From an uncultured Lachnospiraceae bacterium (GTDB taxonomy: Bacteria; Bacillota; Clostridia; Lachnospirales; Lachnospiraceae), in the NCBI GenBank assembly GCA_902797185.1, contig CADBRV010000050.1:41555-105554 (forward strand): a DNA stretch of 64,000 nt. Direction: 5' to 3'. A model generated the notes under the pieces. The model worked only from the letters and a program-made list of their open reading frames with translations, was not told the origin of the DNA and ran no database searches. Below are positions 44,799-53,897 of the stretch, piece after piece (positions within the stretch are counted from its first letter, which is position 1; each line of letters opens with the position of its first letter). Made by a program: the position numbers and the translations under genes.

Positions 44799-45524
44799 TT
44801 ACACTGCATAAGTAAATGTGTCCGCAAAGGTATCATACGGCTGCGGGATTTCCGGAGTCCTGGTAAGAGGACGGGTAGGGGTATAATATTCCCTCAAATT
44901 GACTTTTTTTGTATAATCCGGATATTTGAAGTCCTTCAGAGGAGCGAATTCCGGAAGGTCCGGATACGGTTTCTGAGGTTTGCCCCAGCTCTGGCCGCAG
45001 ATGCAGTCAATATCGTTCACATACTGCATATGCCAGATCTTCCACTGGTCATCTTCATAAACAAAGTCAACGGCAAAATACCCCCAGGTCCAATATGCCA
45101 CCGGTCCTGCCGTCCCAACTTCGTTATAAGCTCCAAGGCAGTGCCAAAGACCCTTTGCGGTCTGTTCGTCACCGGCTACCTCGATGACCGGGGATGCCAG
45201 TGGCCGTACCTTGAAAGGCCCTACGCCATAAAGCTCGTCATCCGAAAGCTTTCCCAGCTGCTCCGGGAATTTCTTCTGCAGGAGCTTGCCTACCAGCCTC
45301 GTCCTGTCACTTTCTGCCTGGTAATAGCTTTTTACCGCTTCCGGGCCGATATAAGCACCTTCATTGAATGCAAGGCACACATCATCCTTACTGCTCCAGA
45401 ATTTGTCATAAACAATTTCTTCCCGGTTCAGGATGACACAGTTCGCAAATTTTCCCATCAGGTTTTTAATCGCACGCTGGTCTTCCCATCTTGACACCAG
45501 CTGCTCTGTCGTATATTGCGCCAT
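44799..45524 (-). CDS. SnoaL/NTF2-like protein, cassette gene 1
   Basis: A 241-residue SnoaL-like protein with the N-terminal helix DQRAIKNLMGKFANCV, the GPEAVKSYYQAES helix, and QWKIWHMQYVNDIDC late in the core. In overall order it resembles bile acid 7alpha-dehydratase BaiE (helix, then a His/Asp-lined pocket), but the identity looks low and it is longer than BaiE (about 166 residues); I do not assign that function. The C-terminal extension ends PYDTFADTFTY. AAAGGAG precedes the ATG. It is the first gene of the cassette. Confidence 0.83.
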   Translation of the reverse strand: MAQYTTEQLVSRWEDQRAIKNLMGKFANCVILNREEIVYDKFWSSKDDVCLAFNEGAYIGPEAVKSYYQAESDRTRLVGKLLQKKFPEQLGKLSDDELYGVGPFKVRPLASPVIEVAGDEQTAKGLWHCLGAYNEVGTAGPVAYWTWGYFAVDFVYEDDQWKIWHMQYVNDIDCICGQSWGKPQKPYPDLPEFAPLKDFKYPDYTKKVNLREYYTPTRPLTRTPEIPQPYDTFADTFTYAV

Positions 45525-45589
45525 GTTTACTCCTTTCCAACCTTCTTTTTCAGAATATTTTCATTTGCCGTGCAAACGAATCTAACCTA

Positions 45590-45764
45590 TATCGCAAGGA
45601 GGGACCCGCTTCAGCGGGAAGATCCCTTGCGATGCACGAGCCGCATCGTCTAATGCCATCACCCCTTCGGGTGATGACGCAGCCCACGCCTCCGCACGAA
45701 GTGCGGTTTATAATGGCGTGGATCTCCTTAAGGACGATTGGGAATGCGGCGTCTGTCCTTTAAT
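45590..45764 (+). repeat. Dispersed intergenic repeat, copy B (full length)
   Basis: 175 bp. Starts TATCGCAAGGAGGGACCCGC, whose hairpin closes with CCCTTGCGAT around a CTTCAGCG loop; then GATGCACGAGCCGCATC, a variable stem-loop CATCACCCCTTCGGGTGATG and a second variable stem CCGCACGAAGTGCGG, and a conserved end CTCCTTAAGGAC...GTCTGTCCTTTAA with a 6-bp terminal stem (AAGGAC/GTCCTT). Confidence 0.8.
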
Positions 45765-45767
45765 AAT

Positions 45768-45796
45768 ATAGTAACAATCCGGCACCGCCTGTTCAA
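45768..45796 (-). promoter_or_regulatory. Candidate promoter of the SnoaL-like cassette
   Basis: TTGAAC (45796-45791) and TACTAT (45773-45768) on the minus strand with a 17-bp spacer. The transcript would begin near 45761 and carry repeat copy B in a leader of about 240 nt before the first cassette ATG. Confidence 0.6.
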
Positions 45797-45833
45797 ACAA
45801 AAAAAGGAATACGATTTACAACCTGCGGAATGT

Positions 45834-45868
45834 AAAAAGCCCCGCAGGATATTCCTGCGAGGCTTTTT
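45834..45868 (-). terminator. Terminator of the LysR gene
   Basis: AGCCCCGCAGGA (45838-45849) pairs with TCCTGCGAGGCT (45853-45864), one mismatch; the minus strand then reads TTTTTAC. Also has T on the plus strand. Confidence 0.8.
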
Positions 45869-45892
45869 CTGTATCTTGGTCCATTTGGCCTT

Positions 45893-46831
45893 CTATACTT
45901 CCATATCGAAGGACCTGGTATCCTCATTCAGATTTATGATCTGGCTGTTGGACTCGGCTACCTCGTCTGCCTTTTCGAAAAAAGCCTTCAGTACCGGGTT
46001 TTTATTGTTCTTCTTCCAGGCCCCGACAATGGCTGTATTCTTGGGAAGAGGATAATAACGCATCATGGGGTTGCGGGCAAAGAGGCTGGTATCCGAGCAG
46101 AATGTAAAGCCCTCTCCCAGCTCTGTCTGCAGGTTCACCTCTTCCATGGTATGGAACAGATGGACCGGGCCGTTGCCCATGCCAAAATCCATCCTTTCCT
46201 TCAAGGACTCTTTCATGGCATGGTTCTTGCTTTCCCCTTTATTGATAGCCACAAGGAAGCTTTCATGCTCCAAGTCGGAATATTTCAGTTCGTCTGTCGC
46301 AAGAGGATGGCTCCTGGCGATCATCAGGTTTAACCCTGTCACACCGAACAAATCTTTTTTAAATTCCCGGTCATCCTGGAGGAACGCGTCATAGGTAATG
46401 GCGAGGTCAATATCGTTGTCCATGAGCCTCCGGTAAAGGTCGATGCCGCTTTCATGGATAATGGAGATCTGGTAATCCGGGTGGTCCTTTTTGATCCTCT
46501 GGACGATCTCCGGCACCTTGCCGTTGATCATATACTGCAGGACGCCAATGCGCAGCGTCTTTTTCCCGCCATCCGCAAAAGCGGTCTCTTCTTTGAGGTT
46601 TGCCAGCTCTGTCTTCCATTTCAGGAACATCTGGTAGTACTTTTCGCCCTGTTCCGTAGGATGCACCATCCTGGTAGTCCTTACCAGAAGCTCTGTTCCC
46701 AATTCCTGCTCCAATTTTTTCACATGCTTGCTCACTGCCTGCTGGGTCAGGAAAAGCTCTTCCGCAGCTTTTGTAAAGCTCCCGTTCTGTACCACTGACA
46801 GGAAACAGTTAATCAATTGTTCTGTAAGCAT
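45893..46831 (-). CDS. LysR-type transcriptional regulator
   Basis: 312 residues from the ATG at 46831 (MLTEQLINCFLSVV), preceded by AGAGG; a TTG 21 bp earlier is open but unsupported. The winged helix is ANGSFTKAAEELFLTQQAVSKHVKKLE in the usual layout (recognition helix near TQQAVSKHVKKLE), followed by a LysR substrate-binding domain from about residue 90. It is codirectional with, and upstream of, the SnoaL-like cassette; LysR proteins usually regulate a neighbour and sense its small-molecule substrate. Divergent orientation, the common LysR layout, is not seen here. Confidence 0.88.
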   Translation of the reverse strand: MLTEQLINCFLSVVQNGSFTKAAEELFLTQQAVSKHVKKLEQELGTELLVRTTRMVHPTEQGEKYYQMFLKWKTELANLKEETAFADGGKKTLRIGVLQYMINGKVPEIVQRIKKDHPDYQISIIHESGIDLYRRLMDNDIDLAITYDAFLQDDREFKKDLFGVTGLNLMIARSHPLATDELKYSDLEHESFLVAINKGESKNHAMKESLKERMDFGMGNGPVHLFHTMEEVNLQTELGEGFTFCSDTSLFARNPMMRYYPLPKNTAIVGAWKKNNKNPVLKAFFEKADEVAESNSQIINLNEDTRSFDMEV

Positions 46832-46874
46832 GCCAACCTCTTTTACAACCAAACACTAAAACAATTTACAATTA

Positions 46875-46902
46875 AGTATAACATAATCCACAACTTTTTC
46901 AA
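46875..46902 (-). promoter_or_regulatory. Promoter of the LysR gene
   Basis: TTGAAA (46902-46897) and TATACT (46880-46875) on the minus strand, spacer 16 bp, 45 bp before the chosen ATG. Confidence 0.7.
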
Positions 46903-47147
46903 TAAGCCATTCCCTACAGAAAATAACAGGCAGATTAAGAAATAATCCATAAATATTCAGATATGACACGTAAACATAGAAGGGACCGGCATATCATTGG
47001 CAAAATGCTGGATACAAAATGCAGGCTGTCAGGCGCAGGATCCAGACCGGAACGTTAAAATCAAAGAGTACAGTCCCAGATAGAAAGGCGTGGTAACAGG
47101 ACTTAAAAATACAGCCGGAAAAAAACAAAAAGAAAGGCAAAAAAGGG

Positions 47148-47196
47148 AAAAAAAGCCACGGAAACAGTCCCTAATGGGATATCCGTTTCCGTGGCT
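47148..47196 (-). terminator. Intrinsic terminator of hppA
   Basis: AGCCACGGAAAC (47154-47165) pairs perfectly with GTTTCCGTGGCT (47185-47196); on the minus strand six T follow directly. It lies about 50 bp past the stop codon. Confidence 0.9.
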
Positions 47197-47242
47197 TTCC
47201 TTACTATTTCATGTTCAATCGGTACTACTTGTATATGCCCGA

Positions 47243-49234
47243 TCAGAAGATGCCGCCTACCTGCAGGAACAGCGGTGCGAATACCAGAGATACGATGGTC
47301 ATAAGCTTGATCAGGATGTTGATGGACGGTCCTGAAGTATCCTTGAACGGGTCGCCTACGGTATCGCCGACAACGGCTGCCTTGTGGGGCTCGCTGCCCT
47401 TTCCACCATGATGGCCGCCTTCAATATATTTCTTGGCGTTATCCCATGCACCGCCGGCGTTTGCCATGAAGATTGCCATCATGACGCCGGTTACCAGCGC
47501 GCCTGCCAGAAGGCCGCCCAGGGCTTCCGTACCAAGGAAAATACCGATCAGGAGTGGTACTACTACTGCCATGATGCCGGGGACCAGCATTTCCTTCAGG
47601 GATGCGGTAGTAGAAATAGCGACGCAGGATTTATAATCCGGTTTTTCCGTGCCTTCCAGGATGCCTTTGTGCTCCCTGAACTGGCGGCGGACTTCTTCGA
47701 TCATCTGGTGTGCAGCCTTGGAAACTGCTTCCATGGTAATCGCAGAGAACAGGAACGGCAGCATGCCACCGATGAAGAGCCCGGCTACGACTCTCGGGGA
47801 AAGGATATCGATGGCGGAAAGGTTGACTGCCTGTGCATAAGATACAAACAATGCAAGTGCTGTCAGGGCAGCGGAACCAATGGCAAAGCCTTTGCCCATG
47901 GCTGCTGTGGTATTTCCGACAGAATCCAGTTTATCCGTAATGTCACGGACGCTTTCATCCAGCTCGGACATCTCCGCGATACCGCCTGCGTTATCTGCGA
48001 TCGGGCCGTATGCGTCTACTGCAAGGGTAATGCCCAGGGTAGAAAGCATGCCGACTGCGGAAAGGGCGATGCCATAAAGGCCGCAAGCCGCATAGGATAC
48101 CAGGATGGCAACGCAGATCAGGATGACCGGGATGGCTGTGGACTTCATGCCGATAGCAAGGCCCTGGATGATGTTGGTTGCGGCACCGGTTTCGGACTGC
48201 TCTGCAATCCTCTTTACGGATTTATAAGAATCAGAAGTATAAACCTCTGTGACAACGCCGATCAAAACGCCTACAACCAGGCCGGAAATAACGGCTACTG
48301 CCGGCATGATGGAACCCATCAGGGTGACGCTGAGGATGATAGACAATACAATTACCAATGCGGCCGCAATATAGGTACCGGTATTGAGGGCCTTATGCGG
48401 GTCGCTGTTGTTGCCCCTTACAAAGATGCAGCCGATAATGGAAGACAAAATACCGGCAGCACAAAGGGCCAGCGGGTAAAGGGTGCCTCCTCCGGCAACG
48501 CTCGTACTAGTATAAAGGATGCCCAGGGTCAGTGCGGATACGATAGAGCCTACATAAGACTCGAACAGGTCCGCGCCCATGCCTGCAACGTCGCCTACAT
48601 TGTCGCCTACGTTGTCGGCAATGGTAGCCGGGTTACGGGGGTCATCCTCCGGGATGCCGGCTTCTACTTTACCAACCAGGTCAGCACCTACGTCAGCAGC
48701 CTTGGTATAAATGCCGCCGCCAACACGGGCAAACAGGGCGATAGAAGATGCGCCCAGGGAAAATCCGGTAAGGACATTGACATTTCCAGTCAAAATGTAA
48801 ACTATGCTGGCACCGAAAAGGCCAAGGCCTACAACGCAAAGACCCATTACAGAGCCACCGCAGAAAGCGATGGAAAGGGCCTTGCTCATGCCAGAGGTGC
48901 GGGCAGCATTAGCGGTACGTACATTTGCCTTAGTGGCCACTGTCATGCCGATATATCCGGCAAGGACAGAAAGGCAGGCGCCAAATACGAAACAGATTGC
49001 TGTGATCCAGTTGCCGATGCCCAGCCCGATCAATACGAACAGGCATGCGACGAAAATTACGAGGATCCGATATTCCGATCCTAAGAAGGCCCTCGCTCCT
49101 TCCGCGATGGCGTTAGAAATTTCCTGCATACGTTCCGTACCAGGCTCACATTTCATGACGCGGCGGCTTTGGATGAAGGCTACAAGCAGCGCGATGATCG
49201 CCATAACAGGCGCTACAACCATCAAGCCATTCAT
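47243..49234 (-). CDS. hppA: Membrane-bound ion-pumping pyrophosphatase, K+-dependent type
   Basis: A 663-residue membrane pyrophosphatase with about 15-16 helices. The substrate motif [47 protein letters not shown] is present (core [11 protein letters not shown] and [18 protein letters not shown]). The K+ determinant reads [11 protein letters not shown]; Ala rather than Lys after GNTT indicates the K+-dependent class (established). It uses pyrophosphate to pump Na+ or H+; the sequence alone does not settle which. GGAGG precedes the ATG. It is transcribed alone. Confidence 0.95.
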   Translation of the reverse strand: MNGLMVVAPVMAIIALLVAFIQSRRVMKCEPGTERMQEISNAIAEGARAFLGSEYRILVIFVACLFVLIGLGIGNWITAICFVFGACLSVLAGYIGMTVATKANVRTANAARTSGMSKALSIAFCGGSVMGLCVVGLGLFGASIVYILTGNVNVLTGFSLGASSIALFARVGGGIYTKAADVGADLVGKVEAGIPEDDPRNPATIADNVGDNVGDVAGMGADLFESYVGSIVSALTLGILYTSTSVAGGGTLYPLALCAAGILSSIIGCIFVRGNNSDPHKALNTGTYIAAALVIVLSIILSVTLMGSIMPAVAVISGLVVGVLIGVVTEVYTSDSYKSVKRIAEQSETGAATNIIQGLAIGMKSTAIPVILICVAILVSYAACGLYGIALSAVGMLSTLGITLAVDAYGPIADNAGGIAEMSELDESVRDITDKLDSVGNTTAAMGKGFAIGSAALTALALFVSYAQAVNLSAIDILSPRVVAGLFIGGMLPFLFSAITMEAVSKAAHQMIEEVRRQFREHKGILEGTEKPDYKSCVAISTTASLKEMLVPGIMAVVVPLLIGIFLGTEALGGLLAGALVTGVMMAIFMANAGGAWDNAKKYIEGGHHGGKGSEPHKAAVVGDTVGDPFKDTSGPSINILIKLMTIVSLVFAPLFLQVGGIF

Positions 49235-49278
49235 GAACTTCTCCTCCTTTGAGTTAATATATTACAGTGACAAAGCAT

Positions 49279-49307
49279 ATAGTAACATACAATTTTGGAA
49301 ATAACAA
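49279..49307 (-). promoter_or_regulatory. Promoter of hppA
   Basis: TTGTTA (49307-49302) and TACTAT (49284-49279) on the minus strand with a 17-bp spacer, about 45 bp before the ATG. Confidence 0.65.
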
Positions 49308-49339
49308 CAAAACATAAATGGCAATGTGTGCAAAATCCG

Positions 49340-51598
49340 TTATTTTTTCACGCCTTTTGTGTCCCTTCTGCCAAAATGCAGCCGGCTTAGTGCAATTTTT
49401 TTGTTATTGTAATCAATTTCTTCGATGTCTCCGTCAGATTGTTTGAGGACATACGCATGCTCCACCTCGTCTCCGGGGGAAAGGTGGATGCCCCGGACGC
49501 CTGCAGCCGCTTTTTTCTGCACAGGGAATTCATCTACGGAAACCCTAAGGAACATGCCCCGCTTGGTCTGGAAGACCACGCTGTCCCCTTCCCCTACGAT
49601 AGAGACGGCAAGGAGGACATCCCCTTCTCCGAGCTTGGTGGAGGCGGTCTGCCTCTTGGCAACGTCGAACTCTTCTCCCTTTACCCTTTTGGCCAGGCCG
49701 TTCTTCGTGACAAAAAGCACTTCCTTCCCCTTCAGTTCCTTGACCGAGGAAAGGCATAAAAGCTGCCCTTTGCCGCTGTCATAAGTGCTGACATTATCAA
49801 GGGGCGTGCCCTTGTCCCGGAACCTGCCATGGGGCAGGTCCTGCACCTTGATGGTATGGAGCTTCCCGATATCCGTGAACAGGCAGACCCGCCCGGTATT
49901 CATGCAGGGGAAAAGGCAGCGGGATTCGGAATCTGCCGCTTCCTTATTTCTCTCATAGGCTGATACGTCGATCGTCTTGGCATATTCGAATCGGTCCATC
50001 AGGAAAATGACTTCCTGTTCCTTTACTTTTTCTTCCTTATATACGGCTTCTTCCGCGTTTTCAATGGAAGTAAGCCTTTTTTTGCCGAACTCTTTTTCAT
50101 ACCCATTCAGCTCTTTGATAATGAGCCTCGTCATGGAATCCTTGTTCTGCAGGAGGTCCACGTAGGTTTCTATCTTTTTCAAAGTCTCCTGGTGCTCTTT
50201 GAGGAGCGCGTCCACTTCCAGGCCGATGAGCTTGTACAGGCGCATTTCCAGGATAGCTTTGGCCTGTTTTTCCGTAAAGCGCAGCTGCGCTGCCTTCTTC
50301 TGGGAAGCTTTGGATTTGAATTTGATTTTCGAGGTATCCCCTTCCATCAGGCAGGCCTTGGCATCCTGCAGGGTCTTGGAGCCCCGCAGGATCTCAATAA
50401 TCAGGTCGATGACGTCGCAGGCCTTGATGAGCCCCTCCTGGATCTCGCTCTTCTCCCATTCCTGGTCCAGCAGGGTGGAGTATTTACGGTTCTGCACCTC
50501 ATACTGGAAATCCGCACAGGCCGCCAGCACCTGTTTTAAATTCAAGGTTTCCGGCTTTCCGTCCTTTACCGCCAGCATATTCACGCCGAAGGTATCTTCC
50601 AGCCTGGTCTTTTTATAAAGCAGGTTGCAGATGTTCTGGGCATCCGCGCCTTTTTTCAGGTCGATGACGATACGGATGCCGTCCTTGGAGGACATATTGG
50701 AAATGTCGGTAATATCCGTCGTCTTTTTCGTCTCCGCCAGTTCGGACACGTCATTTAAGAATTTGGCAATGCCTGTGCCAATCATGGTATAGGGGATCTG
50801 GGTAATGACGATCTTTTCGCGCCCGCCGGAAGCTTTTTCAATCTCCACCCTGCCCCGGATTTTGATCTTCCCGCTGCCGGTCTCGTAGATTTTGAGCAGG
50901 CCGTCTTTATTGGTCACGATGCCGCCGGTAGGAAAATCCGGCCCCGGGATGTATTTCATGAGCCCTTTTACCGTAATGTCCGGATTCTTTAAATAAGCCA
51001 CCATCCCATGGACGACTTCCGAAAAGTTATGGGGCGGGATGCTGGTAGCCATGCCTACGGCAATGCCTTCCGCCCCGTTGACCAGGATATTCGGGATCCT
51101 TGCCGGAAGGACCTGGGGTTCTTTTTCCGTCTCGTCAAAGTTCGGCACAAAGTCCACCACGTCCTTGTCCAGGTCCTGCAGGAACGCTTCCTGGGTGACC
51201 TTCTGGAGCCTGGCTTCCGTATAACGCATGGCAGCGGCACCATCCCCTTCGATGGAACCGAAATTGCCATGGCCGTCCACCAGGGGCATTTCTTTTTTAA
51301 AATCCTGCGCCATGACCACCAGGGCGTCATAAATGGAGCTGTCCCCATGTGGATGGTACTTGCCCATGGTGTCCCCGACGATCCTTGCGCTTTTACGATA
51401 AGGCTGGTTGTAACGGATGCCCAGCTCATACATGTCATACAGCGTCCTTCGCTGCACCGGCTTTAAGCCATCCCTTACATCCGGCAGGGCCCTGGAGACA
51501 ATTACGCTCATGGCATAATCGATATAGGATTTCTCCATGATCTCCGAATATTCGGTTTCAATAATCTCTTCCGGCACTTTATCCTTTGCTTTGCTCAT
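49340..51598 (-). CDS. parC: Type IIA topoisomerase subunit A, ParC-type
   Basis: A 752-residue subunit A. The catalytic tyrosine is Tyr126 in AAMRYTEAR; the quinolone-determining helix is [14 protein letters not shown] (81-94). The C-terminal beta-pinwheel ([27 protein letters not shown]) lacks a clear GyrA box, so this is a decatenating topoisomerase IV-like enzyme, not gyrase. It is 15 bp downstream of the subunit B gene, so the two form an operon. It assumes the genome has a separate gyrA/gyrB pair elsewhere. Confidence 0.88.
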   Translation of the reverse strand: MSKAKDKVPEEIIETEYSEIMEKSYIDYAMSVIVSRALPDVRDGLKPVQRRTLYDMYELGIRYNQPYRKSARIVGDTMGKYHPHGDSSIYDALVVMAQDFKKEMPLVDGHGNFGSIEGDGAAAMRYTEARLQKVTQEAFLQDLDKDVVDFVPNFDETEKEPQVLPARIPNILVNGAEGIAVGMATSIPPHNFSEVVHGMVAYLKNPDITVKGLMKYIPGPDFPTGGIVTNKDGLLKIYETGSGKIKIRGRVEIEKASGGREKIVITQIPYTMIGTGIAKFLNDVSELAETKKTTDITDISNMSSKDGIRIVIDLKKGADAQNICNLLYKKTRLEDTFGVNMLAVKDGKPETLNLKQVLAACADFQYEVQNRKYSTLLDQEWEKSEIQEGLIKACDVIDLIIEILRGSKTLQDAKACLMEGDTSKIKFKSKASQKKAAQLRFTEKQAKAILEMRLYKLIGLEVDALLKEHQETLKKIETYVDLLQNKDSMTRLIIKELNGYEKEFGKKRLTSIENAEEAVYKEEKVKEQEVIFLMDRFEYAKTIDVSAYERNKEAADSESRCLFPCMNTGRVCLFTDIGKLHTIKVQDLPHGRFRDKGTPLDNVSTYDSGKGQLLCLSSVKELKGKEVLFVTKNGLAKRVKGEEFDVAKRQTASTKLGEGDVLLAVSIVGEGDSVVFQTKRGMFLRVSVDEFPVQKKAAAGVRGIHLSPGDEVEHAYVLKQSDGDIEEIDYNNKKIALSRLHFGRRDTKGVKK

Positions 51599-51613
51599 GT
51601 ATAATCCCTTTAC

Positions 51614-53536
51614 TTAAATATCCAGCTCCGCGTCTTTGGCATGGCGGTAAATAAATTCCTTCCTGGGCGGCACTTCCGTCCCCATCAGAAGGGCTGTGAC
51701 ATCCGATGCCATGCGGCCGTCTTCAATTTCCACCTTGCGCAGCTTTCTTCTCTCCGGGTCCAGGGTGGTCTCCCACAGCTGGTCCGCGCTCATCTCCCCA
51801 AGGCCTTTATACCGCTGGAGGGTGAATTTGCCTTTATGCCTCTTCCGGTATTCTTCCAGCGCCCTGTCGTCATAAAGGTATTCCTCTTCGCCCCTGGCAG
51901 GCTGTGCCTTATACAAAGGCGGCATGGCGATATAGACATGTCCCTCGTAAATCAGCTCCGGCATGAACCGGTAGAACAAGGTCAAAAGCAACGTGCTGAT
52001 ATGGGCGCCGTCCACGTCCGCATCCGCCATGATGATGATCTTGTTGTAGCGCAGTTTTGTGATATCGAAATCATTGCCATAGCCTTCCGAAAACCCGCAG
52101 CCAAAGGCGTTGATCATGGCTTTGATTTCCGCGTTGCCCAGCACCCGGTCCATGGAGGCTTTCTCCACGTTCAGGATTTTCCCGCGGATGGGGAGGATGG
52201 CCTGGTATTTCCTATTTCTGGCCATTTTCGCGCTGCCCCCTGCGGAATCCCCCTCGACGATAAAGATCTCGCATTTGGAAGCGTCCCTGCTCTCGCAGTT
52301 TGCCAGTTTCCCGTTGGAATCAAAAGAATATTTCTGCTTGGACAGAAGGTTTGTCTTGGCTTTTTCTTCCGTATGGCGGATTTTTGCCGCTTTTTCCGCG
52401 CAGCCGATGACCTTTTTCAAATCATCCAGGTGCTTGTCAAAATAGAGCTGGATCTCGTCGCCAGTGACTTTGGAAACTGCCTTTGCCGCGTCCTGGTTGT
52501 CCAGCTTGGTCTTGGTCTGGCCTTCGAAACGGGGGTCCGGATGCTTGATGGAGATGACTGCCGTCATGCCGTTACGCACGTCCGCGCCGGTGAAGTTGCC
52601 ATCCTTTTCTTTCAGGATATTCAGCTCCCTGGCATAAGAATTGATTACGGAAGTGAAGACGGTTTTAAACCCGGTCAGATGGGTGCCGCCCTCCGCGTTG
52701 TAAATGTTATTGCAGAAGCCCAGGATGGTCTCATGGAAGTCATTGGTATACTGGAAGGCCGCCTCTACATGGATATTGTCGCTGTCCCCTTCGTAATAGA
52801 CCACGTCATGCAGGGCTTCTGAATTTTTATTGAGTTCCCGCACAAACCCTTTGATGCCTTCCGGCTCATGGTAATCCTGGGAAACCACCTCGTCTCCCCG
52901 CCGGTCTTCAAAATGGATCGTCAGCTTCGGGTTCAGGTATGCCGTTTCATGCATCCTGCTTTCGATATCGTCCTCCTTAAAATCCGTGCGGTCAAAGATT
53001 TCCGGGTCCGGAAGGAAATTGATCCTGGTGCCGGTCTTCCTGGTCTTGCCTAAGGCAGGAAGGAGCCCCTTGTCTGTCAGCTCCTGCACGGGATGTCCCT
53101 TTTCGTAGCAGTCATGCCAGATATACCCATCCCTGGAAATCTGCACGTCCATATGGGAAGAAAGGGCATTTACGACAGAAGAACCTACGCCATGGAGGCC
53201 GCCGCTGGTTTTATAGACAGAATCATCGAACTTGCCGCCGGCATGCAGTGTAGTGAAGACCACCCTGGCGGCAGGAAGGCCGCTCCTGTGCATATCTACG
53301 GGGATGCCCCGGCCGTTATCCTCTACCGTACAGGAACCGTCTTTTTCCAGTATTACGTCAATATGGTCGCAGAACCCAGCCAGATGCTCATCCACTGAGT
53401 TGTCCACGATCTCGTATATCAAATGGTTCAGACCTTTGCGGGAAACGCTGCCGATATACATGCCCGGCCGCATCCGGACCGCGTCAAGCCCTTCCAGAAC
53501 CGTAATCGAATCCGCCCTGTAACCTTGCTTTGCCAT
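51614..53536 (-). CDS. parE: Type IIA topoisomerase subunit B, ParE-type
   Basis: 640 residues from the ATG at 53536 (MAKQGYRADSITVLEGLDA); the frame continues 33 codons upstream but that part is non-homologous. GHKL ATP-site motifs EIVDNSVDEHLAG and GGLHGVGSSVVNALS, the TOPRIM motif IVEGDSAGGSAK and DADVDGAHI are present. It forms topoisomerase IV with the next gene. GGAG lies 13 bp upstream of the ATG, a rather long spacing. Confidence 0.9.
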   Translation of the reverse strand: MAKQGYRADSITVLEGLDAVRMRPGMYIGSVSRKGLNHLIYEIVDNSVDEHLAGFCDHIDVILEKDGSCTVEDNGRGIPVDMHRSGLPAARVVFTTLHAGGKFDDSVYKTSGGLHGVGSSVVNALSSHMDVQISRDGYIWHDCYEKGHPVQELTDKGLLPALGKTRKTGTRINFLPDPEIFDRTDFKEDDIESRMHETAYLNPKLTIHFEDRRGDEVVSQDYHEPEGIKGFVRELNKNSEALHDVVYYEGDSDNIHVEAAFQYTNDFHETILGFCNNIYNAEGGTHLTGFKTVFTSVINSYARELNILKEKDGNFTGADVRNGMTAVISIKHPDPRFEGQTKTKLDNQDAAKAVSKVTGDEIQLYFDKHLDDLKKVIGCAEKAAKIRHTEEKAKTNLLSKQKYSFDSNGKLANCESRDASKCEIFIVEGDSAGGSAKMARNRKYQAILPIRGKILNVEKASMDRVLGNAEIKAMINAFGCGFSEGYGNDFDITKLRYNKIIIMADADVDGAHISTLLLTLFYRFMPELIYEGHVYIAMPPLYKAQPARGEEEYLYDDRALEEYRKRHKGKFTLQRYKGLGEMSADQLWETTLDPERRKLRKVEIEDGRMASDVTALLMGTEVPPRKEFIYRHAKDAELDI

Positions 53537-53698
53537 ATTTAAATACTCACTCCAGATGAAAAGATAGACCTGCCGCCGGAAAGCGCCCTGCTTTTCCGGG
53601 GCATCGTGACAAGCCATGCCTTGGCATGGCTCCATGAAGGAAAATATACCACAAGATCTGGTATTTTTGCAATTTCTACTTCGTATCCCTAGCGGATA

Positions 53699-53794
53699 CA
53701 GCCAGCACCGGCAGGACCAGGATGCCGGCCTTAAGATTGTAGCGCATCAAAACCATGCCGTACAGCCGGTGCCGGCAGGACCAGGACGCCGGCA
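53699..53794. repeat. GC-rich direct repeat, two units, 63 bp apart
   Basis: Units at 53699-53730 and 53762-53794 share ACAGCC..CCGGCAGGACCAGGA.GCCGGC with only a few differences. Each unit has internal complementary GCCGGC arms. Function unknown. Confidence 0.55.
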
Positions 53795-53821
53795 GCCTTC
53801 TGCTGTCTCCTCGGATGGATG

Positions 53822-53860
53822 AAAAAAACAAATCCAGGAAGCGGAAAAATGGCCTTCCTG
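53822..53860 (-). terminator. Terminator of the trmR/U32 transcript
   Basis: CAGGAAG (53835-53841) pairs perfectly with CTTCCTG (53854-53860); the minus strand then reads GATTTGTTTTTTT. It lies about 40 bp past the stop. Confidence 0.75.
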
Positions 53861-53897
53861 CCCTATCTGCTTCCGCCCGATGGGCCGCCGGAATGCC

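Larger units (their letters stand above)
45525..45892. other. Intergenic region with cassette promoter, repeat copy B and LysR terminator
   Basis: 368 bp between the cassette and the LysR gene. It contains repeat copy B (45590-45764), a promoter for the cassette and the LysR gene terminator. No gene is seen. Confidence 0.65.
46853..47242. other. Intergenic region with LysR promoter and hppA terminator
   Basis: 390 bp. It holds the LysR promoter (46875-46902) and a 12-bp perfect stem (47154-47165 with 47185-47196). The A-rich central part shows no gene; short open frames there lack ribosome binding sites. Confidence 0.6.
53537..53897. other. Intergenic region with GC-rich direct repeats
   Basis: 361 bp between parE and the U32 gene. 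It contains a palindrome AGCCATGCCTTGGCATGGCT around 53613-53632, a direct repeat (53699-53730 and 53762-53794) and the U32 terminator (53822-53860). The repeat units each contain GCCGGCAGGACCAGGA and flanking GCCGGC, so each can fold. No gene or clear promoter was seen. Confidence 0.6.

Noticed and set aside
47384..49084. A long open frame on the plus strand opposite hppA
   Set aside because: It is antisense to a clear membrane pyrophosphatase with full motifs, has no ribosome binding site or family features, and such open frames are expected opposite GC-rich coding sequence.
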